Origin: Gnetum montanum
Taxonomy: Eukaryota > Streptophyta > Gnetopsida > Gnetales > Gnetaceae
Assembly (NCBI GenBank): GCA_015680685.1
Contig: MNCI01035040.1
Span: forward strand, 403,059-464,832
DNA: 61,774 bases
Direction: 5' to 3'
Position 1 is the first letter of the stretch, and the number at the start of each line of letters is the position of its first letter. The position numbers and the translations under genes are program-made. The notes beneath the pieces were generated by a model. The model was not told where the DNA came from. It did not search any database and saw only the letters and a list, made by a program, of their open reading frames with translations. Below are positions 1 to 10,219 of this stretch, in pieces.

Positions 1-133
1 AGTTTTGTCAAGTCTTGTAATAATGATCCGTTCACATGTCATCTCATTAGTTCCATTCCCCTCAATAATTCCATACCTTCCCGATATTATTGTAAGGAAC
101 TCGAGGACGAGTTTTCATTCAGTCATGGAGGTA
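1..133 (+). mobile_element. 3' internal end of Athila-like element E0 with polypurine tract
   Basis: This stretch matches, with decay, the bases that precede the 3' LTRs of the three other Athila-like elements here (about 13430-13588, 31860-32029, 52490-52640). All share the closing motif CATTCAGTCATGG or a variant just before the LTR. The purine-rich CATGGAGGTA at its end is the likely polypurine tract that primes plus-strand DNA synthesis. The rest of the element lies left of the window. No coding sequence is visible. Confidence 0.75.
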
Positions 134-1102
134 TGATGAGACACGATATGCACAAGCCGCGATATCGCATCCTCTGCGATATCATGTACGAGATATCACG
201 TCCTCTCCTATAATATCGCGTATGCGATATCGCAGTCCTCCGCCAAATCTATAAATAAGAGGCGGCACTCCCCTCATTTCCAATCCTAGGCTAGAAGTAG
301 CGAAGCTCTGGTGGATTGATCACCCTAGAGATAGAATATTTTCCATGTGCCTGCAGTAGGAGTCCCCCAAGTGAACGGTTCTTTATTCGAGCAGCTTTGT
401 ACCTGAACGCAAGTTTTGTACGGCAATAAAGACGAGCTTTGTGGATAAACCTTGCAGTACATGGATAGGTTTATTTAATGTTATTTATTGTTTTCCTAGT
501 AGCGTGGCATGAGTACGACTTGGTTACGAGCATTGACGAATGTGTACGGCTAACCAAGGAATCGGCTACTCATCGCGATTAGATTCTCTCCCCCTTATCT
601 CCTAGAACGTGGGACAAGTATGACTTGATTACGAGCATCTATAAATGTGTATGGCTAGTCAAGGAATCAGCTGCTCATCACACTTAGGCTAGTTAGGTGC
701 CTCAGTAAAACCGCTTCGAGCACGTGCGTTACGTGTGGCAATCCCAGTAACGATTAGTGTTTGGTAGCCACAGTTGCACAGTTCAAGGTGTGTACGGTAA
801 GTGGGAACGGATGCTGATGCTAGTTAATTTAGACTTAGGACATTAGTTAGAGTTAGTTAGTTTTTCAACCCTTTGCTCTTAGCGTAGAAGACATAAAACC
901 AGAAAAGACCAAAAAAATCATATACCTCGGACATACTTAACCATACACTGTGACAACAACAAGTAAATCTGGGAAGACAACGAATGATTAACCCCAAGTG
1001 TTCCATGGGGTGTTTAGGCATTTAGTCTGCGGAGTTCGACCGGATCGCACATGCTACGCTCGTTTCATATGGTTTAGTGTAGGGGTACCTCGCCACTCAT
1101 CA
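134..1102 (+). repeat. 3' LTR of Athila-like element E0
   Basis: It begins TGATGAG and ends CTCATCA, the same termini as the LTRs of E2 and, with small changes, E1 and E3. It contains a TATA box (CTATAAATA, about 247-255), a conserved R segment with the AATAAAGACGAGCTTT polyadenylation region near 425, and the shared tail (GGGGTACCTCGCCACTCATCA). At 969 bp it is the longest LTR of the family here. It keeps many CpG sites that are TpG or CpA in the other copies, which suggests it is the youngest. The right flank begins GTTGT; the matching left target duplication is outside the window. Confidence 0.85.
161..231. repeat. GATATC palindrome array in the U3 of E0
   Basis: Four perfect GATATC hexamers start at 161, 178, 192 and 226, with an AATATC variant at about 212, so spacing is 14-20 bp. 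Two are embedded in the longer palindrome GCGATATCGC. The array lies upstream of the TATA box, in the U3 promoter part of the LTR. A decayed version is present in the E1 3' LTR (13618-13700). Confidence 0.85.
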
Positions 1103-2117
1103 GTTGTCATACCATTGAACCCATAAGGATCTTCATACTCCTTCGACCCTGTTCATGGGGAAACAAACTCAATCCACTAATAAAGTATATTATTTTACAT
1201 GAAAAAGCTTCAAGCCATATGGAGTAAAATATGGATATTTAAAGGCCTAAGCACATAAAGAATTGTAAGTAACATTTGTGACATTGTTTTTCAAATAGGG
1301 CAAGAGAATATCGGATTGCCAACAATTGTGTAAAGGTAACAAGAGAGAATATCGAATTGTCATGGATGGTGAACAAAGTCAATAGAATTGTAAGGAACAA
1401 TGTTAGATTGTTACAATAACGTTGACATATTAACCATTACCATTTCTTTTCAAGCCTTGAGACATCTGTCTGGTCTATTGCATAAGTACAACAAAGATGC
1501 CAAGAAGCAAACAAAATAGTTATCATAGTAGGCCATACACATTATCATTGGGACATGGATCCTAATTCCTTAGCAATCCACGTTGCATTATCAACCAATG
1601 GTTTAGGTTAAAAGCCAAAATCCTATCCCTTCAATAATCCTAATTCCTTAGCAATCCACGTTGCATTATCAACCAATTGTTTAGGTTAGAAGCCAAAATC
1701 CTATCCCTTCACCTTGAACTCTTGAGACGACTATCTCGTCTCTTGCACAACTTCAGCAAAGACGCAAGGAGGCAAACAAAATAGTTATCACAATGGGCCA
1801 TACACGTTATCACTTGGACATGGATCCTAATTCCTTAGCAATCCACGTTGTATTATCAGCCAATGGTTTCGGTTACAGCCTCCTGAAAGCCAAAATCCTA
1901 TCCCTTCACTCTTGAAAGTTAAAACGATCAAGAGTTTGAATTGGAATAGTATTTTTGAAACGCAGTGCCACCATCACCACATCACTTCGTCACACTGACT
2001 TCTACCACCTCTGACAAACACGTGTATCTTTACATCCCAGTTGAAACCAGTGATTTCCAGTCTATCCTTCAACTGTAGTCCACTGGTGCAGCCTCTGATT
2101 TCAGATCTACCTCGCTC
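1103..2117. other. Upstream flank of the P450 gene
   Basis: AT-rich noncoding sequence between the E0 LTR and the P450 start codon. It has no convincing ORF. Its main structure is the nested duplication at 1456-1909. No clear TATA box is visible in the last 100 bases before the ATG, so the transcription start cannot be placed. Confidence 0.6.
1456..1909 (+). repeat. Nested direct duplication upstream of the P450
   Basis: A unit of about 180 bp at 1456-1633 recurs at 1721-1909 with moderate divergence. The last part of the unit (about 73-84 bp, beginning CCTAATTCCTTAGCAATCC) occurs a third time between them, at 1639-1711. The copies therefore lie at 1561, 1639 and 1826. Both long copies share CAAACAAAATAGTTATCA and the GGACATGGAT junction. 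The last copy ends about 210 bp before the start codon, so the array sits where a promoter would be expected. Confidence 0.9.
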
Positions 2118-3973
2118 ATGGCTCTTCTTGTTTCTCAAATTGCTCTTGCTGTGGAATCAGCCGTAGAGAATTTTCAGTCTTTAGCAGTGAAGTCATGGTT
2201 CTTTACAATCATCACAGCATGTCTGCTGCTAGTGATTTTGTTTCGGAGAAGAAGGCTTCCGGAAGGAACCCCGCCAGGCACACCGGGATGGCCAATCATC
2301 GGAGAAACTCTGCACTTTTTCTGGTCTCAGAGGAAGGGAAATGTTCACGAACTCTTGAACGAGAAGATCCGGAAATACGGCCGAGTCTTCACTCTGAACT
2401 TCCTGGGAAACCCAAACGTCATATTTTGTGGCCCCGAAGGCAACCGCCTGGTGTTCTCCAACGAAAACAAACTAGTCGTCATGTCCTGGCCGGACTCCGT
2501 AAAAAAAATTCTGGACAATGCATTGATCAACACCACTGGCGACCACGCGAAACGCACCAGAAAACTTCTCATGACTTTTCTGAAGCCGGAGGCGCTTCGG
2601 AATTACTTGCATAAGGTGGATTTTGCAGCGAAATCGCATCTGGAGAGATTCTGGCTCGGCAAAGAACAGGTTTACGCGTTTCCTCTGGTGAAGAAGTTCA
2701 CGTTTGCCCTGGCTTGTAGCCTTTTCATTAGCGTAGATAATGAAGAAGAGCAGGAAGACCTTTCGAAGCCGTATACTGATCTGGTTAAAGGAATGGTCGC
2801 TATTCAGCTGGATCTTCCAGGAACCAGATTCCGCAAAGGAAAACGGAGCCGCCAAGTGCTTCTTGCAAAATTTGAAAAGATTTTGCAGGAAAGAAAGGAG
2901 GCCTTGCGTAAGGGAGAGGCTTCTCCATCGCAGGATTTGCTTTCTCTGTTGCTAACTCACGTCGACGACGAAGATGGGAAGGGTATGCCCGAGAACGAGA
3001 TCAAAGATAATATCCTTACGCTAATTTTCGCTGGCCACGACACCAGCAACAGCGCCATCACCACGATGATTAAACTCCTCGCTGAATATCCTCATTTCTA
3101 TGAACAAATCCTCCAAGGTAGAGTACTTTCCTTCTTTTCCAGCAAATTGTTTCGATCAAAGAGTTTGCACACCATTCGATTTTTCATGAGATTTCGGAGA
3201 AAATACCTAAACCGGTTTCTTCTGGATACTCGTCTTCAATGAAAAATTCTATATACATAAATTTTTTACATCCAAATCACTGTGAAAATTTGGCAGTAAA
3301 TTGACGTCGTGCGTTCTGGTTTATCTTTGAAACAGAACAAATGGAGATAGCCAGATCGAAGAAGGAAGGCGAGCCGTTGCAATGGGAAGATTTGCAGAAA
3401 ATGAAGTACACATGGAGGGCTGCACAGGAGACGCTACGGTTGTATCCTCCAGTGCAGTCAGGGTTTCGGAAGGTCATTAAGGAATTCACATACGAGGGTT
3501 ACAGAATTCCGGAAGGCTGGAAGGTACACACTACAATCTCTCTTTTATCTGTAGTTAGGCATCAATATTTTGTTGGAGCTCGTTCGTTCCACAGAAGGAG
3601 ATCGGTTGAATTAAAGTTTCAGTTCGAGTGAAAAAGTGTAATCCAGATTTGCTGGTGGAGTTATTCTCAGGTGATGTGGATTACGTATGGGACGCACAGG
3701 CAAGAGGAGTTCTTCAAAGATGCCATGAAATTCGATCCGTCACGATTCGAGGGGCAAGGAGCTGCGCCGTACACTTTTGTGCCGTTCGGAGGAGGGCCGA
3801 GAACATGCGTAGGCATGGATTTTGCTCGAATGGAAATTCTGGTTTTTATGCATCACTTAGTGAGGCTTATGCGGTGGCAGCTCATTCTTCCTTCAGAAGA
3901 ACTTGTCGCGGATCCAATTTTTGCTCCAGCCCGGGGTCTGCCATTAAAGCCCATCCCTCATATCCATGGCTAA
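2118..3973 (+). CDS. CYP716-type cytochrome P450 monooxygenase (3 exons, intact)
   Basis: Exons at 2118-3117, 3336-3523 and 3671-3973 join in frame to a 496-residue protein. Introns of 218 and 147 bp have GT-AG borders. The protein has an N-terminal membrane anchor (residues 26-42) followed by RRRR and the proline hinge PPGTPGWP. It has the I-helix oxygen-binding motif AGHDTS (305-310), the K-helix ETLR (365-368), the PERF-region FDPSRF (417-422) and the heme loop [10 protein letters not shown] with Cys442 as ligand. Length and motifs fit the CYP85 clan, closest to CYP716/CYP725 types. In this clan such enzymes oxidise triterpenes or, in yews, taxanes, at the ER membrane with NADPH-P450 reductase. 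The actual substrate cannot be read from sequence. There are no internal stops, and base composition is clearly less AT-rich than the surroundings. The family call is firm; the subfamily is inference. Confidence 0.95.
3118..3335 (+). other. Intron 1 of the P450 gene (phase 1)
   Basis: Borders are CAAG|GTAGAG and AAACAG|AACAAATGG. Splicing restores a Glu codon across the junction and continues into the conserved helix upstream of ETLR. Reading through the intron would stop at 3240-3242. Confidence 0.93.
3524..3670 (+). other. Intron 2 of the P450 gene (phase 0)
   Basis: Borders are TGGAAG|GTACAC and TTCTCAG|GTGATGTGG. The junction joins residues GWK to VMWITYGTH, which is continuous across the beta1 strand region in related P450s. 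Confidence 0.93.
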
Positions 3974-4336
3974 GAACGCGTTCTTCTGGACCTGGTAACT
4001 TTAAATTTCATGACGTCCTGAACTGAACCGCACAGAAGATACTGAATATCCATTTATTATGCAAGCAGAAGATATCGTTGGATTTAAGACTGTTGAATGT
4101 ATATTCATTATTCCAACAGAAATCGTTGGATTAAAGCCTGTCGGCTTTGTTCCGTGGTGTGTGTTTTGAGCTTGGGTGTGTTGTTGCTTGATCTACTCTG
4201 CCACCGTACCTCTTCCAAGCTTTATGAAGATAACTAGTATTGCCTAGCTTTTGGATGCTAGCTTGATTTGACTGTGTAGTGGGGCCAGCCAAAATAAAGC
4301 AAGAGGGCAAGAATATTACTAATCTAGCTCAACAAG
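3974..4336 (+). other. 3' flank of the P450 gene
   Basis: Noncoding. An AATAAA at 4293-4298 is a possible polyadenylation signal about 320 bp after the stop codon. The end (AATCTAGCTCAACAAG, 4321-4336) resembles a sequence at about 14657 on the other side of E1, which supports one locus split by the E1 insertion. Confidence 0.6.
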
Positions 4337-4349
4337 TTGATTTGAAGGT

Positions 4350-4680
4350 TTTTGTCATAGCATAGCGAAGCCTTTGCAGTTTGTTTTTTCTAGAGTTAGA
4401 ATATTTTTCAAAGTGCCTGCAACAAGAGTCACTATAGATGTGTATAGATGTTTATTCAAACACTATTGTACCTAAGCATGACAATGTGGGCATGTGCTAG
4501 CCTATAAATATAGCACTTGGGCACACAATTTTCATATAATTTTTGTCATAGCATAGTGAAGCTCTTGCACTTTGTTTTTTCCAAAGTTAGAATATTTTTC
4601 AAAGTGCTTGTAGCAAGAGTCATTGAGTGTACAAATCTTTATTTGAACACTATTGTACCTAAGCATGGCAATGTGTGCGG
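4350..4680 (+). repeat. Tandem duplication of the R region within the E1 5' LTR
   Basis: 4350-4490 and 4540-4680 are diverged copies. Both run from TTTTGTCATAGCATAG through GAATATTTTTCAAAGTGC to ACCTAAGCATG, separated by a short U3 piece with the TATA box. Other LTRs of the family have this segment once. Confidence 0.85.
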
Positions 4681-5259
4681 AAATAAAGACAAGCTTTTTG
4701 ATCAAACCTTGTAGCACCTTGGCTAGCTTAATTATTTTATTTATGCATTTAATATTTTATGCAATTTCCTTTAATGTTTTCCAATAATTAGCCAAAGTAA
4801 GCTAATTAGACTCAATAGTAGTTAATTAATTAAGCACATAAGTATGACCACTTTGAGCATGTGTATGACTCTTGGTAATCCTAGCAACACTTAACGTTTG
4901 GTAACCCAGCAGTGTCATACGTGTTCAAGATGTGCATGAAAAGTGGGATCGAATACTTATGTTAAGATAGTTATTGATTGACAATTAGATTAAGTTAAAT
5001 TGATTATAAATTACATTTCAACTTGTTCTTAATTATAGACAAATAAAATACAAAATAATAAAAATTGTGTGCCTCAATTATACTTATCCATACAATTAAG
5101 CCCCACAAGTATAGTTGAGAAGACAATGATTGTCATAATTAGATTTCACGTCTTGGAACCAGTGTACTTAAAAACTTAAGGTCTGTAGAATTCGATTGGA
5201 TTGTGCATGAACATTTGTGACTCATATACTTGGGCATAGGAGTACCTCGCCACTCATCA
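4350..5259 (+). repeat. 5' LTR of E1 (rearranged)
   Basis: It contains a TATA box (CCTATAAATA, 4501-4510), AATAAA at 4682-4687 and the conserved end ACTCATCA at 5259. It matches the 3' LTR at 13589-14472 from the TATA region onward. The first 110-120 bases of U3, including the GATATC array, are absent and replaced by an extra copy of the R segment (4350-4490). Confidence 0.8.
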
Positions 5260-5260
5260 T

Positions 5261-5280
5261 TGGCATCGTTGTCGGAGATC
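5261..5280 (+). promoter_or_regulatory. Primer-binding site of E1 (tRNA-Asp type)
   Basis: TGGCATCGTTGTCGGAGATC follows the 5' LTR by one base. It matches the complement of the 3' end of plant tRNA-Asp(GUC) at about 16 of 20 positions. All differences are transitions, as expected for decay by deamination. Confidence 0.8.
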
Positions 5281-5479
5281 TTTAGTTGTTACATGCGCTA
5301 TTTAGGACTTAGTGGAAAATTAGTCAAGATCGTTGGAATAAACTTTAAAGTCATATCATACCTTAAAATTACTACAACAATTTTAAGATGCACATTGCAT
5401 TTCTTATTTTCTAACACAGTATGTCTTCTTCTAATAGGAGTGATTCTTCATCCAAGTCTAATGGAATGAATCAGTAGGT

Positions 5480-7950
5480 GCCCTAATAATATCGAGTGGT
5501 ATATGCTCATGTTGATGAGTATGTACCCAGCTTCACCTTTATCTTGCACCAGGATGAATTGCTGCAATCACGTGACATGGAAGGCAACATTGTGTTCTCA
5601 CTAGATTGAGCTATTCTTGCGATGCTTCACTAAATGTTTGTGCGTTTGGGCCTCCAGGAACTTCATGTTGAGTATGTTGTGCAAGATACTGATGCTAGGG
5701 ATTATCATTCTAATAATGCACAACATCTAAGGGATCGCCAATTAGAGCAGCACTATGAATCTATGAAGAGAAAGTGGTTCACTAATTCCCCGTACCTACC
5801 ATACCACAAAGATGGTGGAGAACCCTTTTCTGGGGGTTTTTCATTTGGCAAAACTCCTCTTTTTGACTTTAGTGAAGGAGGTCAAAACCGGAACTTGCAA
5901 TCCAAGATCCATAATCCAAGTTCTAGTAAGAACAAATCCGATGACAACGGGGGATTCAAGGAGGCTAGTCAGGATAGGGATGCAAACAAAAAACCTGATC
6001 ATGATCATGGTTGTGACCACCAAAGAGGGGGTAGCATGCATTGTGATGGTGCTAGTCCTCCTTCCTTTTCACCTTCATCATCATCTTCCTCTTCTAACTT
6101 TGGCCACAACTACAAGAGGTGTGATCGTGATGGAGTTGACTAATGAGACCAAGATAATCAAAAGGATCATCGGGCAAGTTAAGACCCAAGGTGTGGATAG
6201 TTAAGAGAGATCCATCGCCATGAACGAAGTAGTAGAGGGCATTGTAGGCACCAGAATCAGGGCCTCGATGAGCCTTTTCTTGCTATGTGAAGCATGCTCA
6301 ACATTATACAGGTAGTGAGGATTCCCACAAGGCATGTAAATGATAATTGAATCAAAAGGCTAGACATGAACAATATCACTAGATTTGAAGGGGATACAAC
6401 TCAGATTTGGAAGACCATCTTCAAGCTTTCCAAAATGCATATGTCTTGCAAAATATAGAAAATGATTGGCAAAAGCTTAAGTTGTTCCCTGTGGCACTCA
6501 TTAAAGAAGCAAAAAGCTGGTACCAGTATTTAGAATTGGAATCTATCAGATGATGGAGTACAATGCTTGAATTATTTAATGAAAATATCAAACGTACTCT
6601 TGAGTGTCCAACTTGAGAAGGTAAATCTAAGGATGGAAACAAAGGACACATTAACCCTTGGATGCTACCATGGGTTAATACTATTCCTTATCGCACAGAT
6701 GTCCAAGCCATGGTTATTCTCAACTGGAGCAACTTTGTCATATCATAGATGGACTCTGCTAAAAAATGAGGAGAGCTCTTGGTGTTCATGCCCAAGGACA
6801 ATTGTCAAAATTAAGAGCCCATTAGATTTAACAATTGATTGACCTGATAGTGAAAGAAGAAGGAGAGTTGAGAAAACTAGAAAGTGAAAAAGAGTACAAT
6901 CGTGATCCTTCCATTTTCAAGAGAGAGGTTCAATTTTGTGACAATGAAAAAGAATCATCACTTGATGAGGTCATGAATTAGAAAACCCTGCCATTTAAAA
7001 ATTTTACATTTGAAATTTCAGCCAAGGTTGATCAATTATGGAGCTCTATGGATAGTAGATTTCAAGCTGTCCTAAAAATTACTGAAGAATCCAAGGAAGG
7101 TAGTAATTGTGATCATAGGAGACATAAGGAAGCTAAACATACCAATTAAAGAGGTAAGGGTAAGATTGTTGTAGTAGAGGAAGTTGTGGGAACCAAATCA
7201 AATGACAATGGTGGGTGTGACATCTACCATTATGAACATCCTAAGGGATGTTGCCCTATTATGTCATACTTACAAGAGTCTAGGGTGTATGCCCTAAATC
7301 CACGACTAGAACAAAGGCAAACACCTAGCAGATTACCTTATCCTCAAGGAAATCCTAGGTAGTTCCACTAGCAACAATAGTATTATCCAAGTGGAACTCT
7401 ACCACAATCATATGAGTAGTATCAACAATGGCAGCAACCATAGTCATGGGTGCTAGCATTACCAAGGCAACAATACCCTTACAGACAACCTAATCTATAT
7501 GGGTATTAGGTTTAGTAACCTCTATCTCCATGTGACTCTTTCAGTCATGTTTCTACTTTCCAATCTCACTACTACCCTCCTGATTATTATCAAACTCATT
7601 CTCCACATCCAAGGAGGGATACCACCTTTTATCCTTATCCTCCTCTTGTTCTTGCACATCTTCCTCCACCCTTAACACAGCTACCACCTACTCCATCTTT
7701 GCAAGGTGAACTCCCAACTCAATCACAACAACACAATGGCACCATGGCCATTAATCTACGATTGATTCATCAACCGAGTGGTTTGAACATTTGATCAAAG
7801 AAAAGACCTTTCTTTCAACACAACAATCCATCTAAGCGCTCACATACACATGCAGTTAGCAACCTTGTTTCTCCATCTTCCTCTATATCAAATTCCTTCA
7901 AGTCCCCTTCAAACCAAATCCCACCCTAAATCTATACTGTCATGCTCACC
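5480..7950 (+). pseudogene. gag of E1 (broken)
   Basis: Remnant of the capsid/nucleocapsid gene. The longest open piece is 5634-6143, with an acidic/His-rich stretch and a serine run at its end. Downstream (about 6390-6850) is the degenerate Ty3 gag core, in pieces in more than one frame. A zinc knuckle at 7216-7254 reads C-D-I-Y-H-Y-E-H-P-K-G-C-C, so the second cysteine is replaced by Tyr; E3 keeps it. A long Pro/Gln/Tyr-rich linker (7300-7900) leads to the protease. Several stops and at least one frame change make it nonfunctional. Confidence 0.8.
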
Positions 7951-8025
7951 CATGCCATATCTGATTGGATTTAGGCTAGCAACCTTTCTAAGAAATTAGT
8001 TTTCCTTGGAAGTTTTCTTATTTAT

Positions 8026-8382
8026 TTGCAGATTAGTGGGAATGAACCATGTAAAGCTCTTCTTGATTTAGGTTCCGGTGTCAACCCAATTTCTCAGGAA
8101 ATGTATACTACATGGAACTTGCCTCCTCTCAAAAAGAGTAATATCAAATTAGAATTGGAAAATCAGTCCATCACTGTTCCATTGAAGCTAGTGAAAGACA
8201 TTGTGACCATTATCTGTGGATGGTCTTATCATGCTAATTTCCTAGTAATCAAGGCTGAGAACTTTAAAGGGGACTTCCCAATCATCATGGAAAGGGCATG
8301 GCTAAGCACTATTGATGCAAGAATGGACATTAGAGATCTTTCCCTGAAAATATTTGTTTTAAAATGCATTCAAGAAGATTAA
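8026..8382 (+). pseudogene. Retroviral-type aspartic protease of E1
   Basis: An open segment of 118 codons with the active-site region ALLDLGSGVN (D-L-G instead of D-T/S-G) and the flap and C-terminal blocks common to plant Ty3/gypsy proteases. It is homologous to 23540-23935 in E2 and 49950-50290 in E3. In the intact element it would be part of one gag-pol polyprotein and cleave it. Here it is cut off from gag and RT by stops. Confidence 0.8.
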
Positions 8383-8899
8383 GAAGAAACGAGTTCCATG
8401 CATCACGTATAGCAATATAGGGTGCAATTGTGTGCAGAAACTTTTGTCAGTGAAATGAGCATCTATCTCTACATGTAAGTAGTATGCACCAAAAGCATAT
8501 ATTCAAAGGTGTTTGTACACAGAAACCAAAAAGCGAGAGGGTACCTAGTGGCTGACTATTGATCTTGAAAGCAGCACACTTTGCATGGAACCTGCTGAGA
8601 GCCTAACATGTGCGTATGTCATAGACATGGATGAATTAGAGCAAGTTCATCACCAAGCCTTTGATAATGCAAATGATGATACCTACTAGGGAGAGTTTGA
8701 AATTCCTAAAAATTTCAAGCAAGATCCCCTTGAATTAAAAACTCTATTTGCTAGCATGAAATATGTATTCTTTAAAAATGGGAAGTCGATCATAATCAAT
8801 GCAAATCTTGCTTCAAAATAGAAAAAAATGTTAAATGTGATTGAAAAATAGTTATCAGGCTTTGCTTGGTAATATCTTGAACTCATAGGGATTGATCCT

Positions 8900-10210
8900 A
8901 GGATATGCTAGCATTGTATCTACACTGACTTGGCCATGAAGCCAAAGAGATAGCCACCAAGGCGATTGAACCCCAAATTGAAGTAGATCATCAAAGAGGG
9001 AAATTGAACAACTCCTCAAGATGAGGTTTATCTATCCCATTGTAGATAGTGAGTGGGTTAGTTCATTCGCAATTATTCCAAAGAAAGGTGGTAAGTGGTG
9101 GGTTTGCATCGATTTTTGGTTGCTAAATATGGCAACATTCAAGGACTAGTTTCCATTGCCATTCGTTGATCAGGTGTTAGACACAATATCTAGGCATCAC
9201 TTTTACAATTTTTTGGATGGTTATAATCAAATCAAGATTGTGCTAAAGGACCAAGCCAAAATAACATTCACAAGTCCTTGGGGGACTTTTACATATTGCA
9301 AGATGCCTTTTGATCTATGCAATGCTCCTGCCACCTTCCAACACCTGGTCTTAAGCATTTTTTAACAATAGATTGGTAGTGGTGTAGAAGTCTTTATGGA
9401 TGAATTCTCCACCTATGGAGCTACATTTGAGCAAACCCTAGACCATCTTAAGAAAGTGCTAAAAATATGTGTCGAAACAAATCTATGGCACCATTAGCAA
9501 AAGAGTCATCTGATGGCTTAGAAGTGCATTGTATTGGGGCATCAAATCTCACAAGTAAGAATAAAGATTGATCCTAAAAAAATAAGGATCATCCAAGGAA
9601 TTAGCCATTAACCAAAAACTTTCAAATATGTTTAGTCATTCCTTGGACATACTAGCTACTACTAGCAATTCATAGAGAATTTCTCTAAGATCGCAAAATT
9701 GTTGGTTGAGCTAGCAAAGAAGGATATTCTATTTATGTAGATTAATGAATGTGAAAAAAAATTCCAACAACTAAAGGAGAAACTTGTAGAAACTCTAATT
9801 TTATAGGCACCTAACTAGTCCAAACCATTTCATGTCATTACGAATGCATCAAATTACACCTTGGGAGCTATGCTTAAGCAAATGGATGATAAGAAACATC
9901 CATACTACATCCATTGTGCAAGCTGAAGCGTTGTGGATGCACAACTAAACTACACCACCACCAAAAAAGAATTGATGGTAGTGGTGTTTGCTCTAGAGAA
10001 GTTTAGGCATTATGTGCTTTAATACAAAGTGTTTGTGCACACAGACCACAATGTAATTCACTTCCTAATGAACAAGTCAATGATGCATCCCCATGGCATA
10101 CAATGGCTAGTGATCTTACAAGAATTTTATCTTACAATGGTAGATCAAAAGACAACTAAGAAGGTGATTTTTGATCACTTGTCTTAGTTACAATGGGACA
10201 ACAAAGAGGA
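8900..10210 (+). pseudogene. Reverse transcriptase and RNase H of E1
   Basis: RT blocks visible in order are YPIVDSEWV, IIPKKGGKWWVCIDF, FPLPFVDQVLDTIS, PWGTF.YCKMPF, LCNAPATFQ and the catalytic box as VFMDEFSTYG. The second Asp of the usual DD pair is Glu. SFLGHTSYY, the RNase H connection and RNase H blocks (VVFALEKFRHYVL, HTDHN) follow to about 10200. In-frame TAG or TAA occurs many times, for example at 9495, 9633, 9663 and 9816, so no product can be made. E2 and E3 carry clear homologues. Confidence 0.85.
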
Positions 10211-10219
10211 ATAAAGCCC

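Noticed and set aside
2345-2955. Several open frames overlapping P450 exon 1
   Set aside because: They are shadow frames of the P450 coding sequence; the protein with all P450 motifs is in the main frame.
3628-4026. 132-codon plus-strand frame over P450 exon 3
   Set aside because: It is out of frame with the heme-binding exon and lacks any motif. The P450 exon explains the openness.
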